Below are positions 61,866 through 64,000 of a stretch of DNA of 64,000 bases, in pieces. Below the pieces are notes generated by a model. That model did not search any database and had not been told where the DNA came from. It saw only the letters and a list, made by a program, of their open reading frames with translations. The position numbers and the translations under genes are program-made. The number at the start of each line of letters is the position of its first letter. Position 1 is the first letter of the stretch. The stretch is from the NCBI GenBank assembly GCA_964544605.1, contig CAZJBX010000004.1, positions 1-64,000 on the forward strand. The letters are read 5' to 3'. Source of the DNA: JAMIFN01 sp964544605 (GTDB lineage Bacteria; Pseudomonadota; Gammaproteobacteria; Burkholderiales; Burkholderiaceae_C).

Positions 61866-62186
61866 ATGTCTGCCTCAAACACCCCTTCTTCTTCGGCATC
61901 TGCGCTGCGCCTGAGCTTTGCGGTGCGGGCTTCGCCGGGAGCGGCGCGCACGCAATTGCAGGGTTGGTATGGGCAGGCGCTGAAGATACGGGTGGCGGCT
62001 GTGCCTGAAGACGGTGCGGCCAATCGCGCTTTGTTGCGTTGGTTGCAGCAGGCTTCAGGCGCGGTGGCGGCCGAGTTGCTCAGTGGTGGCAGTGGCCGCA
62101 ATAAATTAGTGGCTTTGGATTTCGCCGAGGCTGCGCCCAGTTTAGATGCCTTGTATGAGCGCCTGCTCAATAGCAAAGTGAAGTAA
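61866..62186 (+). CDS. DUF167 (YggU-like) protein
   Basis: A 106-residue protein with the DUF167 pattern VRASPGAARTQLQGWYGQALKIRVAAVPEDGAANRALLRWL, then GGSGRNKLVAL. A Ser/Ala-rich N-terminus (about 14 residues) precedes it. The family is universal but its role is unproven. It precedes folP by four bases on the same strand. Confidence 0.88.
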   Translation: MSASNTPSSSASALRLSFAVRASPGAARTQLQGWYGQALKIRVAAVPEDGAANRALLRWLQQASGAVAAELLSGGSGRNKLVALDFAEAAPSLDALYERLLNSKVK

Positions 62187-62190
62187 TCGC

Positions 62191-63087
62191 ATGGTGAGTC
62201 CGTCTGTATCCCCTCCTGCCCCTCTCGGCCCAAACCGCACGGCCCACCCGTTGGCGCAGTGGCAGGCAGGGCGTTTTACCCTGAGTTTGGCCCAGCCTCT
62301 CATCATGGGCATTGTCAATTGCACGCCCGACTCTTTCTCCGATGGTGGGCAGTTCAGTAGCAGCACAGCGGCCATAGCGCAGTGTGAAAAGCTGGTGCAA
62401 GAGGGCGCGGCGATTTTGGATATAGGCGCAGAGAGCACCCGCCCCGGTGCCCAGCCTCTGCCGCTGGCCGATGAGCTGGCCCGCCTGCGGCCTGTGGTGC
62501 AGGCGGCCGTCGGCATGGGGGTGGCGGTGTCGGTGGATACCTATAAGCCCGCCGTGATGCAGGCTGTGCTCGATTGGGGTGCAGACATCATCAACGATGT
62601 ATGGGCTTTGCGCCAAGATGGGGCGGCCCAAGTACTGGCCCAATACCCGCAGGCGGGTGCGGTGCTGATGCACATGCACCGCCAGCCGCAAGACATGCAA
62701 ATAGCGCCCATGCAGGGCCAAGCCATGCCGCAGGTGCATGATTTTTTTGTGCGGCGTTTGCAGGCTTTGGCGGCTTTGCAGGGCGGCGCTGTGCCTCGGC
62801 TTTGCTTGGATGTGGGCATTTGTTTTGGCAAAACCGTGGCACAAAATTTTGAGCTGACGGCGCATTTGTCGGCCCTGCAAGGTTTGGGCCTGCCGCTGCT
62901 GATGGGCTGGTCGCGCAAATCATCGCTGGGGGCTGTGACTGGGCTGCCCGTGGAGGAACGCCTGCTGCCCAGCGCCGTGGTGGCGGTGCTCAGCGCCCAG
63001 CAGGGCGCACACATTTTGCGTGTGCATGATGTGGCCGCCACGCGCACGGCCTTGCAAGTGTGGCAGGCCGTGGCCCAAGCCCATTGA
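62191..63087 (+). CDS. folP: Dihydropteroate synthase
   Basis: A 298-residue (beta-alpha)8 barrel. The pterin-binding motif is GIVNCTPDSFSDGG (about 35-48), followed by ILDIGAESTRPGAQPL, DIINDVWALR and a C-terminal GWSRKSSLG with the catalytic Lys/Ser region and RVHDV. It condenses DHPP with 4-aminobenzoate in folate synthesis. It is followed by glmM, a common pairing; the usual upstream ftsH is not here. Confidence 0.95.
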   Translation: MVSPSVSPPAPLGPNRTAHPLAQWQAGRFTLSLAQPLIMGIVNCTPDSFSDGGQFSSSTAAIAQCEKLVQEGAAILDIGAESTRPGAQPLPLADELARLRPVVQAAVGMGVAVSVDTYKPAVMQAVLDWGADIINDVWALRQDGAAQVLAQYPQAGAVLMHMHRQPQDMQIAPMQGQAMPQVHDFFVRRLQALAALQGGAVPRLCLDVGICFGKTVAQNFELTAHLSALQGLGLPLLMGWSRKSSLGAVTGLPVEERLLPSAVVAVLSAQQGAHILRVHDVAATRTALQVWQAVAQAH

Positions 63088-63171
63088 GGCCAGAGCTGGC
63101 GGCATAATGGCGCTTTGTTTTTAAAAGTGCAGGGCAAGCGCCACTCACATCCCGCATCAAAGGACTGCTTT

Positions 63172-64000
63172 ATGGCTCAAAAACGCCAATACTTCGGCAC
63201 TGACGGCATTCGTGGCAAGGTCGGTCAGTCGCCCATTACCCCTGATTTTGCGCTGCGCCTGGCCAATGCCGTTGGCCGTGTGTTGCAAGCGGGGCAGGCG
63301 GAAGATGGCGAGCGCCTGCGGGTGCTGATTGGCAAGGACACGCGCATCTCTGGCTATTTGCTTGAAAGCGCCATGGAAAGCGGCTTTAGCGCGGCGGGCA
63401 TTGATGTGGTGCTGCTTGGCCCCATTCCAACGCCTGCTGTGGCCTATTTGACCCGCGCCATGCGGGCCGATTTGGGCGTGGTCATCAGCGCCAGCCACAA
63501 CCCCTATGACGACAACGGCATCAAATTCTTCAATGCCGTGGGCAATAAGCTCAGCGATGAATGGGAACTGGCGGTGGAGGCCGAGCTGGCTGGGGCGCTG
63601 CACTGCGTGCCTTCAGCCGCCTTGGGCAAGGCCATGCGCATGGATGATGCGGCGGGCCGCTACATTGAATTTTGCAAATCCACTTTTGCCAACGAGCTGG
63701 ATCTCAAAGGCTTGCGCATGGTGGTGGACTCGGCCCACGGCGCGGCCTACCAAACAGCGCCACGGGTGTTCCATGAGCTGGGCGCGGATGTGATTGAAAT
63801 CGGCAACAAGCCCAATGGCCTCAACATCAACGACGGCGTGGGCGCGACTGCACCCGATGCCTTGCTCAAAGCCGTGCTGGCCAATAAGGCCGATTACGGC
63901 GTGGCCTTGGATGGCGATGCCGATCGCCTGCAATTGGTAGATGCCACGGGGCGTTTGTTCAATGGCGATGAGCTGCTCTACGCCATGGCCCTCGATCGCA
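63172..64000 (+). CDS. glmM: Phosphoglucosamine mutase (5' part; continues beyond window)
   Basis: The first 276 codons of GlmM. The start YFGTDGIRGKVG is diagnostic. The phospho-serine S108 lies in VVISASHNPYDDNGIKFF, and the metal-binding DGDADR segment follows near 246-251. It converts glucosamine-6-P to glucosamine-1-P for UDP-GlcNAc and cell-wall synthesis. It is truncated only by the window edge, and is 84 bases after folP. Confidence 0.96.
   Translation, partial: MAQKRQYFGTDGIRGKVGQSPITPDFALRLANAVGRVLQAGQAEDGERLRVLIGKDTRISGYLLESAMESGFSAAGIDVVLLGPIPTPAVAYLTRAMRADLGVVISASHNPYDDNGIKFFNAVGNKLSDEWELAVEAELAGALHCVPSAALGKAMRMDDAAGRYIEFCKSTFANELDLKGLRMVVDSAHGAAYQTAPRVFHELGADVIEIGNKPNGLNINDGVGATAPDALLKAVLANKADYGVALDGDADRLQLVDATGRLFNGDELLYAMALDR

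Overview
The window reads as ordinary chromosome from a betaproteobacterium of the order Burkholderiales, most like Comamonadaceae and relatives. The pointers are orthologue-type proteins such as SlmA, TtcA, a DUF1631 protein, a TfpX/TfpZ pilin accessory protein, a long DUF349 protein and a Gram-negative porin ending in Phe, together with moderately high GC and many TAAAAT/TACAAT-like -10 boxes. Genus assignment is not possible from the sequence alone. I see no insertion sequence, integrase, prophage or CRISPR array.

Layout. 1-5.5 kb: tail of an unknown gene, tRNA-Val, a DUF349 protein, a thiolase-like protein, a DUF202 membrane protein and a variant hemerythrin. 5.5-10.3 kb: a trifunctional-type beta-oxidation enzyme, a PlsC/CdsA-like pair and an orphan TfpX-like protein. 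10.4-10.8 kb: tRNA-Ala, tRNA-Glu and tRNA-Asp. 11.5-13.1 kb: miaB and a DUF1289 gene. 13.1-19.1 kb: a six-gene catabolic operon, the highlight of the window. It encodes an SDR, a hotdog-DUF35 fusion, a small acyl-CoA dehydrogenase chain, a small hotdog hydratase, an Ltp2-type aldolase and a large acyl-CoA dehydrogenase chain. This is the same set of parts as the actinobacterial igr (cholesterol side-chain) operon: ChsE1/ChsE2, ChsH1/ChsH2 and Ltp2. 19.2-28.1 kb: OmpA-like lipoprotein, VWA protein, xth, acpS, an unknown, tal, pgi, SirB1-like and TsaC/Sua5.

28.4-37.6 kb: porin with a structured 3' region, ruvA, a 2OG-Fe(II) oxygenase, ttcA, a histidine phosphatase, comEC, a lone hisA, and tadA fused to a degenerate hydrolase-like domain. 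37.6-42.8 kb: an unusual 2-hydroxyacid dehydrogenase and a potFGHI-like polyamine ABC transporter. 43-49.8 kb: ppa, slmA, a second large/small acyl-CoA dehydrogenase pair, tilS, a secreted nuclease and arsB. 49.8-55.4 kb: sucA-sucB-lpdA for 2-oxoglutarate dehydrogenase. 55.9-64 kb: DUF1631 protein, a repetitive lipoprotein, thrS, infC (apparently starting at AUC and cut off from rpmI-rplT), a 55-residue conserved-looking protein, DUF167, folP and the 5' part of glmM.

Themes. Acyl-CoA chemistry recurs: the igr-like operon, a second acyl-CoA dehydrogenase pair, a thiolase-like protein lacking thiolase catalytic residues, and a FadB/FadJ-like enzyme. Together they could shorten a branched or cyclic acyl-CoA, with products entering the TCA cycle. 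The genome is compact: many genes overlap by ATGA or TAATG, and three convergent pairs share the same four stop-codon bases. Several proteins have lost canonical catalytic or ligand residues (hemerythrin, 2-hydroxyacid dehydrogenase, CdsA-like protein, TadA's extra domain).
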